Assembly: GCF_002093975.1 (NCBI RefSeq)
Contig: NZ_MSZZ01000060.1
Coordinates: 1-60,673, forward strand
Reading direction: 5' to 3'
From: Thermoactinospora rubra
Lineage (GTDB): Bacteria; Actinomycetota; Actinomycetes; Streptosporangiales; Streptosporangiaceae
Length of the DNA: 60,673 nt
Part shown: in pieces, positions 9,001-18,300 of the stretch
Layout: the number at the start of each line of letters is the position of its first letter
How positions within the stretch are numbered: the first letter of the stretch is position 1
Made by a program: the position numbers and the translations under genes
The notes under the pieces: generated by a model
Seen by the model: the letters and a program-made list of their open reading frames with translations, nothing else
Database searches by the model: none
What the model was told of the DNA's origin: nothing

Positions 9001-9547
9001 TTCCGGCCAGGCGAGCGCCTCGGGTCACGAGCGACCTGGTACGGCACCGCATGATGGCCGTCAGCTTCCGGAGTGGGTCGCCACACCGGGCGCGCGGTGG
9101 CGCTTCGGCCCGTCCGAGCTCACGGTTGTCGCACCCTCGCCGTCCTCGGTCGCCGCGGGGCCGGGCGAGGGGAGCGTCCTCAACAACGCCAGCATCGTGC
9201 TTCATGTCCGCTGGGCCGCCGGTTCCGCGTTGCTGGGAGGCGACATCGAGACGGAGGCGCAGACGGATCTGGTACGGCAGGGCATGCCGAAGGCGGACGT
9301 GCTGAAGGTGCCGCATCACGGGTCCGGGCGCCAGGACCCGGAGTTCTTGGCCGCCGTGGGCGCGCGTGCGGCCCTGATCAGCGTCGGGGCGGACAACGGG
9401 TATGGCCATCCCGCCGTGGACACGTTGACGGCACTTCATCGCCTGGGCGTACGGGCGCACAGGACGGACCGGTCCGGTGATCTCGCGATCGTGGAACGCG
9501 ACGGGTCGCTGGCGGTGGTGTCGCGCGGTGTCCGTGAAGAGCGCTGA
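6074..9547 (+). CDS. comEC: ComEC/Rec2 DNA internalisation channel, expanded by low-complexity inserts
   Basis: The inner-membrane channel passes single-stranded DNA to the cytoplasm. The competence domain is clear (GLLPGLVVGDVSRMDP then HLTAVSGANLAIVAG), the membrane helices resume at VPRWAAEAVAVPAAAQ, and the C-terminal metallo-beta-lactamase domain keeps LTHPHADHIGG and VPHHGSGRQD. At about 1157 residues it is some 300-400 longer than usual. Extra sequence sits in a His/Ala/Gly-rich N-terminus with imperfect 12-bp repeats (6260-6370), in a roughly 235-codon Pro/Gly/Arg-rich block between two membrane segments (about 7490-8205), and in a shorter insert in the hydrolase domain (about 8925-9080). 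The start is uncertain: ATG 6074 follows GGGGAGGGG, GTG 6029 is an alternative. Both catalytic ends are intact and the frame is open. Confidence 0.88.
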   Translation: MSPSANSNGSAAQPPSGSRNARARMRPPAATSAEGTRGHADGRARTPRERGASADAPAPDAVTEVHPAARGHPADGRHPAAQAHRAAVAHGAAGTHSVAHSVAEASGRRPGHSWILTLPALASWMCALVLLGCHPALGGAAAASCVTAAFALRRRLGPWRNTVIAVLGCTAATSAVVALHVHSVTTGIVPDLAARGAFVTARLEITDDPKVRRARSGPVRRESVVVEAVVTAVHSRTPVQPAAVRHAVHTPVVVFASGHDWRTLLPSQQVEVTGRLAEADSGELVGAVLIVRGPPRVISGPSPIQTLAGHLRAGLRDAADVLPPDQRGLLPGLVVGDVSRMDPAVTADFKDAGLAHLTAVSGANLAIVAGVVLALARLAGLSLPARAVLAGAAMVAFAVVARPSPSVLRALVMGLVAVVALGTGRARDGIAALSAAILILMWFDPGLARSYGFALSVCATAGILLLAPRMRDRMADEPSGPPRSPLDRVIGVLSYLPGLAREKRAGSRVASAQGGLATVRRPTPRFRQMGAPAPLQKVPTPTTTPPSHHVSAQPSLAGRPGPGTPPSRVTVLRGPLGLIRPMRPGPPRPSRAGTAGRVEADEGAMAASGGGWAGWLRGGALGWSLAGRAASGGGGARRLRGGSLGPSGIFRPAGEALAGQRPWVPSWTLSWAPSRTPSRTPSRTPSRTPSWAPDGGTRRPWHAGVLGRVRVPRWAAEAVAVPAAAQAAVTPVLVLMSGDLSLIAVPANLLACPAVAPATILGFAAALVAPVWPDAAQWLVMPAGYAVGWIVSVARWAAQAPLTHLPWPGGMLGVALLAVAVVVAALVLRRPTWRRVVLVASGAALAAAVVVPPIAAPWPPPRWLLVACDVGQGDGLVIAAGSGRGVVVDTGPDPVAMDRCLRDLGVREVPLVVLTHPHADHIGGLRGVLRGRSVGAVVVSAAHQTHRAKGGWEYRSHGAQDGPVPPDGPGEGQAAPSGQASASGHERPGTAPHDGRQLPEWVATPGARWRFGPSELTVVAPSPSSVAAGPGEGSVLNNASIVLHVRWAAGSALLGGDIETEAQTDLVRQGMPKADVLKVPHHGSGRQDPEFLAAVGARAALISVGADNGYGHPAVDTLTALHRLGVRAHRTDRSGDLAIVERDGSLAVVSRGVREER
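8089..8148 (+). repeat. 12-bp tandem repeat inside comEC
   Basis: About five nearly perfect copies of a 12-bp unit (CCTTCACGGACG) lie in frame in the low-complexity insert of comEC and encode a Pro-Ser-Arg-Thr repeat. Being a multiple of three, copy-number changes would not shift the frame. Confidence 0.85.
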
Positions 9548-10099
9548 TGGAAGCCGATGCGGATGCTTGGCCTGACAGCCAAGTGTCTGGCAACGGGTTG
9601 ACGTTGTTCGTGTGGAGTCGGCTCTGGCTCGTTCTCGCGGCGTCGGCTCTGGCCCGCGGCTGGATGCCCCAAGACAGAGCAGCAAGCGTGGGGCCGGGTG
9701 AATCTCGACGTCTGAGGTCTGGAGGAGGCGTGGCAGAGCAGTCGCCTTTCGGCGAGCTGGGATGAACGTGGGGATTGGCGTAGCCGCAAAGCGTCAGGGC
9801 GCGGCCGTGTGAGGAGGTGGCCGTGTGATGGGTCATGGCCGTCCCGGAACAGCCGGGGTCACGGGTCGAGCGGAACTGGCAGAAGTCGAGACGCCGTGAC
9901 CAGGACGGACGCCGGATACGGTGAGCAGGGCGGAGGCGTGGAGGCGGTGAGTATGACCGACGTGTGAAGGCGGTGAGCAGGACTGGCGCGCGGCGGTGGT
10001 GAGCGCGACAGGTGCCCGGACGCCGTGAGCATGTGGGACGGCGAGCACGCTGGAGCATCGAGTACCCGGATGTCAGTGGCGCGTGGCATGCTGCTCGGC
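9548..10099 (+). other. Intergenic region comEC-holA
   Basis: No convincing gene is present. A 72-codon frame begins with an ATG overlapping the comEC stop (TGATG at 9545-9549) and has a hydrophobic stretch, but it lacks a ribosome site and any family resemblance, so I do not call it. The second half holds a diverged 26-bp periodic array that runs up to the start of holA. Confidence 0.5.
9896..10050 (+). repeat. Diverged 26-bp tandem array upstream of holA
   Basis: The pentamer GTGAG recurs at 9921, 9947, 9973, 9999 and 10025, exactly 26 bp apart, with a related GTGAC at 9896. The unit begins roughly GTGAGCAGGACNGG. The rest of each unit has diverged, suggesting an old minisatellite. Confidence 0.65.
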
Positions 10100-11071
10100 A
10101 TGGCGCAGACCCAACCGGCACCCGTCACCCTGGTCGTCGGCGAGGAGGAGTTGCTCGTCGAGCGGGCCGTGCATGCCGCCGTGGCGGCCGTGAAGGCGGC
10201 CGATCCCGATGCCGAGGTGCATGACCTGGTGGGCGGCAAGGTGGAGGTCGGGGAGCTGACGAGGCTGGCGTCGCCGTCGCTGTTCGGCGATCGGTCCGTG
10301 GTGGTGATCCGGTCGGCGCAGGACCTCGCGAAGGAAGTGATCGGCGAGGTGGTGGCCTACGCGGCGCATCCGTCGGAGGAGACGGTGCTCGTGCTGGCGC
10401 ATCCGGGCGGGGTCAAGGGCAAGGCGCTGGTCGACGGGGCGAAGAAGGCCGGCGCCCACGTCGTCACGATCGCGAAGGTCACGAAGCCGGGGGAGCGGCT
10501 GGAGTTCATCCGGGGGGAGTTCAAGCGGGCGGGGCGCAGCATCTCCGCCGACGCCGCCCAGGCCTTGCTCGACGCGGTGGGAAGCGATCTGCGGAGCCTG
10601 GCCGCCGCGTGCAGCCAGCTCATGTTCGACACCCAGGAGAAGGCGATCGGGCTGGCGGCGGTCGAGCGCTACTACCGCGGCCGGGCTGAGGTGACCGGGT
10701 TCACGGTCGCCGACTCGGCCGTCGAAGGGCGGCTGGGGGAGGCGCTGGAGCAGGTCAGATGGGCCCTGGGCAGCGGGGTGGCGCCGGTCCTGCTGGTGAG
10801 CGCGCTGGCGGGCGGGCTCCGCTCGCTGGCCAAGGTGCAGGGCGCGCCGCGCAACCTGCGCGGGGGCCAGCTGGCGGCCCAGCTCGGGATGCCGCCGTGG
10901 AAGGTCGACCGGGTGCGCAGGCAGCTCAACGGCTGGGGGCCGGAAGGGCTGTCGAGGGCGATCCAGGCGGTGGCGCACGCCGACGAGCAGGTGAAGGGCG
11001 GGGGCGCCGACGCGGGCTACGCGCTGGAGCATGCGATCCAGGTCATCGTCGCCAGCCGCACCGGACGCTGA
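10100..11071 (+). CDS. holA: DNA polymerase III subunit delta
   Basis: The delta subunit of the clamp loader opens the sliding clamp during DNA replication. The sequence starts PVTLVVGEEELLVERAV (the nucleotide-binding-like but non-ATPase N-terminal domain), has the typical DLVGGKVEVGELTRLASPSLFGDRSVVVI region, and ends with the helical collar domain. I chose ATG 10100 (323 residues) because family similarity starts right there; ATG 10088 would add four residues. It follows comEC and precedes rpsT after a transporter operon, the usual actinobacterial neighbourhood. Confidence 0.93.
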   Translation: MAQTQPAPVTLVVGEEELLVERAVHAAVAAVKAADPDAEVHDLVGGKVEVGELTRLASPSLFGDRSVVVIRSAQDLAKEVIGEVVAYAAHPSEETVLVLAHPGGVKGKALVDGAKKAGAHVVTIAKVTKPGERLEFIRGEFKRAGRSISADAAQALLDAVGSDLRSLAAACSQLMFDTQEKAIGLAAVERYYRGRAEVTGFTVADSAVEGRLGEALEQVRWALGSGVAPVLLVSALAGGLRSLAKVQGAPRNLRGGQLAAQLGMPPWKVDRVRRQLNGWGPEGLSRAIQAVAHADEQVKGGGADAGYALEHAIQVIVASRTGR

Positions 11072-11230
11072 CGACAGCGGGTCCCGACACGCCGCCAGTG
11101 CCGTCCAGGACGCTGACGGATGGCAGGATCCGACGGGTGCCAGTGCCGTATGGGCGGGCGGGTGGCAGGGTCCCGTCACATGTCAGTGCCGCACGGGATG
11201 TCGAGGGACAGCAGGGTCCGGCGCCGGGCT
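11063..11230 (+). repeat. Imperfect ~44-bp direct repeats after holA
   Basis: CAGTGCCG recurs at 11096, 11141 and 11184, and GGACGCTGACG at 11064 and 11109, giving about three and a half diverged copies of a 43-45 bp unit. The array begins in the last codons of holA and fills the gap to the convergent transporter operon. Confidence 0.6.
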
Positions 11231-11925
11231 CAGGGCGCTGCCGGGGCGGTCTCGCGCACCATCCCGTCCGCGATCTCCAGCACCCTGTCCGCCAAGGTGA
11301 TCAGTCCCGGGTCGTGCGTCGCCACCAGAGCCGTCACCCCCTCGCTGCGCACCAGAGCCCGCAGCAGCTGCATGATCTGCCGCCCCGTCTGCGAGTCCAG
11401 CTGCGCCGTCGGCTCGTCCGCGATCAGCAGCCGCGGCCGGTTCGCCAGCGCCCGCGCGATCGCCACCCGCTGCCGCTGCCCGCCCGACAGCTCGTACGGC
11501 CGCTGGTTGGCGTGCTGCTCCAGCCCCACCAGGGCCAGCAGCATGCGGATCCGCTTCTCGCGTTCCTCCACCGGCATCCGCACCAGCCGCATCGGCACCC
11601 CGACGTTCTCGGCCGCCGACAGGACCGGGATGAGGCCGAAGGTCTGGAACACGAAGCCGATGACGTCGCGCCGCAGGGCCAGCAGCTCGTCCTCGCCCAT
11701 GGCCGTGACCTCGTGCCCCGCGACGACGACCCGTCCGGTGTCGGGCCGGTCCAGGCCGCCGATCTGGTTCAGCAGCGTGGTCTTCCCCGATCCCGAGCGG
11801 CCGCGGATGGCCACCAGCTCCCCGGGATGGGCCTGGAACGACACCCCGCGCAGCGCGACGACCTCCCGGGGCCCGCTCCGGTAGACCTTGCGCACGTTCT
11901 CGACGACGACGAGCGGCTCACTCAT
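11230..11925 (-). CDS. ABC transporter ATP-binding protein (MacB/LolD type)
   Basis: A 231-residue ATPase with Walker A GRSGSGKTT, Q-loop near GFVFQTFGLIPVL, signature LSGGQRQRVAIARAL and Walker B LLIADEPT. The SAQLDSQTGR-like D-loop region and overall length match ATPases of FtsX-type (type VII) exporters, which move or act on substrates at the outer face rather than pumping through a channel. It is the last gene of a four-gene reverse operon and its start overlaps the end of the second ATPase gene by 8 bp. Each ATPase may pair with one of the two FtsX-like permeases, or the two may work as a heterodimer. Confidence 0.92.
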   Translation of the reverse strand: MSEPLVVVENVRKVYRSGPREVVALRGVSFQAHPGELVAIRGRSGSGKTTLLNQIGGLDRPDTGRVVVAGHEVTAMGEDELLALRRDVIGFVFQTFGLIPVLSAAENVGVPMRLVRMPVEEREKRIRMLLALVGLEQHANQRPYELSGGQRQRVAIARALANRPRLLIADEPTAQLDSQTGRQIMQLLRALVRSEGVTALVATHDPGLITLADRVLEIADGMVRETAPAAP

Positions 11926-12832
11926 CGGTTTCCTCCGGTCCCTGGGCGGCGGGCCACACGCCGATGTGGTCGGGTTCGAGCTCCAGCCGGACGCGGCGTT
12001 CCATGTTCAGGGCGTTGATGAAGTCGCGCGGCAGCTGGAGCCGGCCGACGCGGTCGAGCACCGCGTACTCCTCCGCCCGCCCGCCGTCGCGCCGCAGCGT
12101 CTCGCTGGAGGTGCGCCCGTCGCGGATGCCGACCGTGCGGTCCACCTGCTCGGAGACGAGGGGGTCGTGCGTGACGACGACCACGGTCACCCCGAGCTCC
12201 CGGTTGGCCCTGCGCAGCGCCTCGAACACCGTCGCGGCGCTCTCGCTGTCCAGCTCGCCGGTGGGCTCGTCGGCCAGGACGATCTGGGGCGAGTTGGCCA
12301 GCGCGACGGCGATGGCGACGCGCTGCTGCTCGCCGCCCGACAGCTGGCCGGGCTTGTTGTCCGCGCAGTGCCCCACGCCCAGCAGGTCCAGCAGCTCCAG
12401 CGCGCGTGCGGAACGCCGCCGGCCCGCCAGCCGTACGGGAAGCTCGGCGTTCTCGCGGGCGGTCAGGTAGGGCAGCAGGTTGCGCGAGGTCTGCTGCCAG
12501 ATGAAGCCGACGATCTCGCGCCGGTAGCGGAGCCGGTCGCGGGCGGTCATGGCCAGCAGGTCCATGCCCGCGACCCTGGCCAGGCCCGCGGTGGGCACGT
12601 CCAGCCCGGACAGGATGTTGAGCAGGGTCGACTTGCCCGACCCCGACGCGCCGACGACGGCCACCAGCTCGCCCTTGTCCACGAGGAGGTCCAGGCCCTG
12701 CAGGGCGACGACCTCGACGCCTTCGGTCTTGTAGATGCGCACCAGGTTGTCGCACACGATGTGCGCGTCGTGGCCGAAGGCGACCCGTTCCCGCGACGCC
12801 TGCGCCTCCAGCTCGGCGAGCGTGGGGTCCAT
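11918..12832 (-). CDS. ABC transporter ATP-binding protein (MacB/LolD type)
   Basis: The second ATPase of the operon has 304 residues with Walker A GASGSGKST, signature LSGGEQQRVAIAVALA and Walker B IVLADEPTGELDSE. It carries about 30 extra N-terminal residues and an extended C-terminus (after about residue 245) that its partner lacks. ATG 12832 follows GGAAGGGAG at good spacing; the frame remains open further upstream but has no better start. It sits 17 bp downstream of the first permease gene, as expected for a co-transcribed export or envelope-remodelling system. Confidence 0.92.
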   Translation of the reverse strand: MDPTLAELEAQASRERVAFGHDAHIVCDNLVRIYKTEGVEVVALQGLDLLVDKGELVAVVGASGSGKSTLLNILSGLDVPTAGLARVAGMDLLAMTARDRLRYRREIVGFIWQQTSRNLLPYLTARENAELPVRLAGRRRSARALELLDLLGVGHCADNKPGQLSGGEQQRVAIAVALANSPQIVLADEPTGELDSESAATVFEALRRANRELGVTVVVVTHDPLVSEQVDRTVGIRDGRTSSETLRRDGGRAEEYAVLDRVGRLQLPRDFINALNMERRVRLELEPDHIGVWPAAQGPEETDE

Positions 12833-12849
12833 CCGGTCTCCCTTCCAGG

Positions 12850-15288
12850 TCAGGCGGCGTATGCCGACAGGTCCAGGGCCGAGCCGATCAGGTACGGCAG
12901 GGCCAGCCCGGCCAGGAGTCCCGCGCCCGCCGCCAGGGCGAGGACGGGCGCGAGCTCCAGCCAGGTCAGCCGTCGCGCCTGCCGCGCCGACAGGCCGATG
13001 GCGCGCAGCATCGACAGGGCGCCGCCCCGCTCCGAGCCGGTGACGGCCACGGTGAGCACCACCGCGGCCAGCGCGTAGAGCGCGAAGGCGGCCACGGCCG
13101 TCCAGAACATGCTCTGGACCAGCCGCGTCAGCGGCGTGGAGCGCATCCCGGCCAGGACCTCCTCCCGCACGTCCACCCTCGCGTCCTGCCCCAGCGCCTC
13201 GGCCAGCCGGCGGCGGTCCAGGTCGTGCCCGCCGACGTAGACGACGTTCACCTGCCGCGCGCCGCCCAGCCGTTCGACGGCGTCCTCTGGCACGACCACC
13301 GAGCCGCCGGGCAGCCCCGGGAACGTCTCCAGCCTGCCTCGCGGCGCGAGCTTCATGTGCCGGTGCCAGAACACCTCCACCTCGCCGGTCTCCATCAGCA
13401 GCGGCGGCACCAGCGCCGGGATGGGCTGCCCGCCCGTGTCCGGCGGCGGGGGCGGCATCCGCAGCGGCGAGTCCTCGATCAGCTCGCGGTAGGCGGCCAG
13501 GTCCAGCGCGAGCATCGTGTAGGTCTGGCTGTGGGGGAACCGCGCGGTCCCGGACTGGACGGCGACCACGCGCTCCACGCCGGGCACGCGCCGCAGCCGC
13601 TCGATCGCCTCGGGCGGGAACTGCGTGGCGGTCCACAGCCGGGCATCGGCGCCCACCCGCTCCCAGGCCGCCCGGTCCTGGGCCTGCGCCAGGTTCGCGG
13701 CCACCCCGCCGCCGAACACCGACACGGCGAGCGCGGGCAGCAGCACCAGGACCGGCAGCGCCGACAGGGCCGTGCCGCGGGCGGCCATGGTCAGGCCCAG
13801 GAAGGGTACGGCGGAGCGCCGCCGCGCGGCCAGCCGTACCAGGAGCAGCAGCGGATAGGGATAGCAGCGCACGACGAGGACCCCGCCCGCCAGCGTCAGC
13901 CCGAGCGGCGCGAGCAGCAGGAGCGGGTCGCCGGCCAGCCCGCGCGAGCGGAGCAGGGCCACCGAACCCGCGCCCAGCACGACGATCGTGGCCTCGACCG
14001 CGAGGCGCAGCGGGGAGGACCTGCCGGTCACCAGGTCGGCGCGGCGTTCGAGCAGGGGCCTGCGGTGCCTGACGGCCAGCGCGGCGGCCGCGCCCAGGAC
14101 CGTGACCAGGGCGATCGCGGCAGGTCCGGCCTGGGACAGCGGTACGGCGGGGCCGGGGACGGCGAGCGCCGCGAGGTGCCCGGCGGCAGCGGCGGGCAGC
14201 GCCGCGAGCGCGACGACGCCGGCGCCGGTGCCGGCGACCTGCCGCAGCGAGCCGCCGCGCGCCCGGATCAGCGCGAGGGCCCGCTCGGTGCGGCCTGCGA
14301 GCAGCTGGACGGCCAGCGCGATGGCCCCGACGGCGACGACGAGCAGGCCGCCGATCACCAGGTAGGCGACGGAGGAGGCGGCCGACCGCTCCTGAAGGAA
14401 GCCCTCCACGAGGGTGGACAGCGCGCTGTCCAGCACGAACGTGGTCCAGGGTGACTGGCTGAGCCCGCCCATGCGGCCCTTGACCTCCTCCAGTCCCTGC
14501 AGCAGCGCGGGAGCCGCGGCGGAGCGCGCCTTGGCCGGATCGACGCCGAACACCCACACGCAGGTGAGGGGGTCGGGCATGGTGCGCAGCCGCTCCAGCG
14601 CCTGGGCGGGGAGGACGGCGTTGACGTGGTGCTCGAGGTAGTCCAGCCCGGGCTTTTGCAGGTGGTTCAGCTCGCGGGTCAGCGCGTTGTGCTGCCAGTA
14701 GCGGTCGGCGGGGTCGACCGGCTCGAACAGGCCGGTGATCTCGACGGCGAACCGGTCGGTCCCGCCCAGCTGGAGGACCGAGCCCACGCCGATCTTCAGC
14801 TCGGCGGCGGCCGACCGGACCAGGCCTGCCTGGAAGCGGCCGTCCCCGCCGGGCGGGCCCGGCGGGGCGCCCTCCACCCAGCGGACGCGGCGGTCCAGGT
14901 CCGACAGCCAGACGAGGCCGACGAAGGTGTCGGAGACCGGCGTGCCCTTGTGGACGGGGAGCGTGGCGCGCTCGACGCGGATGTGGCTGGTGCCCGCCGT
15001 GGTGGTGAACCGGGCGACGGACGGGGGGATGACGGACCGCAGCCGGGCGCCCGTCTCGGCGAAGCCCTGCGCGCCCTGCGGCATGCCCTGACCGGCGACC
15101 ACGTCCAGCCGGACGCTCAGGTCGGACTGCCGGGCCGTGGCGTCGGTGACGCGGCGGGCCAGCGCCGAGTCGAAGGCGCCCTCGGCGGCCTTGGGCAGGG
15201 CGGCCGGCAGCAGGCTCGCGCCCAGCACCAGCAGGGCCAGGACGGCGAGCGCGCCGCGGTGCTCGCGGGCCAGGCGCAGCGTGGTCAT
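12850..15288 (-). CDS. FtsX-like ABC transporter permease
   Basis: The 812-residue integral membrane protein opens with a membrane helix (about residues 14-33), has a large extracellular region, a middle group of helices (around 310-520), a second extracellular domain and a final helix pair near VAAFALYALAAVVLTVAVTG, ending in another helix. The duplicated FtsX/MacB_PCD layout is typical of actinobacterial 8-12-helix permeases of this class. Substrate is unknown. It lies between the second ATPase gene and a larger paralogous permease gene (22 bp gap), so all four are probably one transcription unit. Confidence 0.88.
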   Translation of the reverse strand: MTTLRLAREHRGALAVLALLVLGASLLPAALPKAAEGAFDSALARRVTDATARQSDLSVRLDVVAGQGMPQGAQGFAETGARLRSVIPPSVARFTTTAGTSHIRVERATLPVHKGTPVSDTFVGLVWLSDLDRRVRWVEGAPPGPPGGDGRFQAGLVRSAAAELKIGVGSVLQLGGTDRFAVEITGLFEPVDPADRYWQHNALTRELNHLQKPGLDYLEHHVNAVLPAQALERLRTMPDPLTCVWVFGVDPAKARSAAAPALLQGLEEVKGRMGGLSQSPWTTFVLDSALSTLVEGFLQERSAASSVAYLVIGGLLVVAVGAIALAVQLLAGRTERALALIRARGGSLRQVAGTGAGVVALAALPAAAAGHLAALAVPGPAVPLSQAGPAAIALVTVLGAAAALAVRHRRPLLERRADLVTGRSSPLRLAVEATIVVLGAGSVALLRSRGLAGDPLLLLAPLGLTLAGGVLVVRCYPYPLLLLVRLAARRRSAVPFLGLTMAARGTALSALPVLVLLPALAVSVFGGGVAANLAQAQDRAAWERVGADARLWTATQFPPEAIERLRRVPGVERVVAVQSGTARFPHSQTYTMLALDLAAYRELIEDSPLRMPPPPPDTGGQPIPALVPPLLMETGEVEVFWHRHMKLAPRGRLETFPGLPGGSVVVPEDAVERLGGARQVNVVYVGGHDLDRRRLAEALGQDARVDVREEVLAGMRSTPLTRLVQSMFWTAVAAFALYALAAVVLTVAVTGSERGGALSMLRAIGLSARQARRLTWLELAPVLALAAGAGLLAGLALPYLIGSALDLSAYAA

Positions 15289-15310
15289 CGTCCCTCCTCC
15301 AGGTCCGGGC

Positions 15311-18300
15311 TCATCGCTCGTCCCCGATGCGCAGCAGCCGGCCGAGCCCCTGGCGGCGCAGCGTGCGCGCCAGCGCGGCCAGCACGGCGGCCAGCAGGAC
15401 GGTGACCGCGGCCAGCATCCCGAGCGTCGCGCCCCACGGGATGTCCAGCAGCACGCCGGGCGTCACGGTGGTGGCCTGGCCGGTCAGGACGATGCGCGGC
15501 ACGACCTGGACGGCGATGCCGGCGGCCAGGGCGGTGCCCACGGCCAGCGACAGCCCGATGACGAACGCCTGCTCCACCGCCAGCAGCCCCGACAGCTGGC
15601 GGAAGCTCACCCCGAGCGCCCGCAGGATGCCGAAGTCCGTCATGCGTTCGCGGGCGGCGACCGCGGCGTTGACCACGAAGCCGAGCACCGCGAACAGCAG
15701 GGCCGCCAGGAAGCCCAGCACCAGCGCCCCCTGCAGGCCGCCGGCGAGCGGGTCGTCGCGCAGGCGGGCCGTGACCTGCCCCAGCTCCACGGCCGTGGCC
15801 TCCCACGCGGGGTGCCGCCGCAGCTGCTCCAGGGCGGCGCCGGCGTCGCCGCCGGCCACGCGCGCCCACCACTCGGTGACCGGCCTGGGCTCGCGCCCGG
15901 TGAGCTGCTGCCTGGCCTGCAGGGACGGCAGGTCCAGCAGCAGGGCGGGCTGCCCGGGACGGGTGGTGGGCAGCGCCTCCACGATCCCGGCCACGGTGAC
16001 CTGGACCGGCCAGCCGTCGAGCACGAGGTTCCTGGTCTCGGCGGGCCGCAGGTTCAGCGCCTGGGCCAGGTCCCGGTTGACCACCGCGGGCAGGGGCGCG
16101 GCGGCCTGCTCGCCCACCAGCACGACGAGCGGCTGGGGGCGGTCCATCCGGGTGGCCGCGCCGAGGGCGAGGGAGAAGCCGCCGGGCCGTACGGTCAGAT
16201 CGGCCGCCGGCAGGGGCGGCCGGCCCTGGAACAGGCGCGTCCACCTGGCGCCGGGCAGCCCGTGCACCTCCACCGTGGCGGGCCCCTGCCAGGGCGTCAT
16301 GGGGACGTCGAAGGTGAGCCCGCGCAGCGCGATCGGCTCCGCCAGCCGCCCGCTCTTGCCGGTGAGCTTCGAGGCGTCGACGCTGACGGGGTTGTCGCCG
16401 CGCTTGAGCGTCCCCAGCGGCACGTCGCGCCAGACGCCCATGCCGTCGACCAGCACCGCCCTGGCCTCCAGCCCCTGGAACGCCGGTTCGGCCGTCACGC
16501 GGACGCCGAAGTCCAGCCGCCCGCCGGAGGCCGGGAGCGCAGGCAGGGCGGGACGGCCCGCCCGCAGGCGTTGGGCCAGCGTCGAGACGCCGTCCCGCGA
16601 CAGGTCGGGCCGCAGCGTCATGAGGCTGCCGAGCTGGCCGGCGTCCATCGCGAGCGCCGTGCTGACCTTGCCGCCCACGTCCATGCCGCCGCGGTGGACC
16701 GGGCCGAAGGAGGTGACCCCGGGCAGGGCGCGGAAGGTGGCGCCGCGGCCCAGCGCGCCCAGCTCGGGGCTGTCGGGCGGGTCGGCGATGCGCAGGTCGG
16801 TCCCGGCCTCGTGACGCGCCTGGTCCAGCTGGGAGGTGCGCCACGTGGCGGCGGTGGCCATGCTGATCACGCCGATCGCCACGGCCATGGTGAGCAGCAG
16901 CGCCGGGCCGGCGTAGCGGAGCGGGCGCCTGCTCACCTGCCAGGCGCCCAGCGCGGGAGCCAGGCCGGAACGCCTGGCCGCCATCCCGGCGATGAGCCGC
17001 GCGACCCGGGGGACCAGACGCAGCCCCAGCAGGCCGCCCGTGAGCAGGGCCAGGGCCGGTCCGCTGACGATGAGCGGATCGATGCCCAGCTCGCCGCCGG
17101 CGCTCGCGGTGACCGGCCCGCCGTAGCGGGCCAGCTGCCACAGCGCCAGCGCCGCCACGCCGAGCAGGAGCACGTCCGCGCCCGCCCGCTCGATGAGCCC
17201 CTTGCCGGCGCGTGCCGTCTGGACCTCGACATAGGTACGGCGCGCGCCGGCGAGCGCGGGCAGCGCCAGCAGCACCGCGCAGGCGAGCGCGACGCCGCCC
17301 GACAGCAGGAACGTGCCGGGTCCGGGGGCCGGGGCCAGCCGCAGGCCGGTGGAGCCGATCCACGGCAGCAGGTTGACCAGCCGCAGCAGCGGCGGGGCGA
17401 GGAACGGCGCGGCCGCCGCGGCCGGCAGCGCCACCAGCAGGGCCTCGGTCCCGGCCAGGAGGGCCAGGCGGCCGTTGCCCGCGCCCCGGGCGCGCAGGAG
17501 CGCGACCTCCATGCGGCGGTGGTCGGCCAGCAGCCGCGCGGTGAGCACGAGGGCGTAGGCGGACAGGAGCAACAGCTGTAAGACGGGGATGAGCATGGTG
17601 GAGCGGGCCACCAGCGCGGCGGTCGCGAGCTGCGTCAGCGCCTCGGGCAGCCGGCTGGACACGCCGCAGCCGTAGCATCCCGCCTGGTCCAGGTGCTGCT
17701 TGAGCCCGGCGGCGCCGGCCGCGACCGCGCCCGCCCGGTCGAGGGAAACGACGCCCAGGTCGGGCACCAGCATCCACGTGGCGCTGACCTGGTCGGCGAA
17801 GTGCCGGACGAACGTCTCGCGCGGCACCATCAGCGGGCCGAACGTCGTGTAGCCGCCGCGCTCCACGCCGCGTACGAGCAGCTGGTGGCGCTGCCACAGG
17901 TCGGAGAAGGGGTCCTCCAGCTGGAAGACGCCCGTGATGCGGACCTTGACCGGCTCGTGGGTGATGCGGCTCTCGGTGGTGATCTCCTTGCCGGGCTGCA
18001 GGCCGAGCGCGGTCGCGACCGGCTGGGAGACGGCGGCCTCGGGCGTGGCCCCCGGCGCGGGCCAGGAACCGGCGACGAGCCGGGCGTGCTCGGCGAGCCG
18101 GTCGTGGGTGCCGAACACCAGCAGATCGGGATGGTCGCGGCCCTCCTGGCCGGGGACGACGTAGGAGCCCGACTGGGCGCTCATGGTGATCGTCAGCGGG
18201 ACACCGGGATAGGCCCGGCGGGCGGTGTCCTGGATGAGGCGGTCCACCTGGGCGACGTCGTCACGGCCGGCCGACCCGGTGATGGTCGTCGAACGGGTGG

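Noticed and set aside
9547..9765. 72-codon frame starting on the comEC stop codon (TGATG)
   Set aside because: No ribosome site, no family likeness, unusual composition; the overlap alone is weak evidence.
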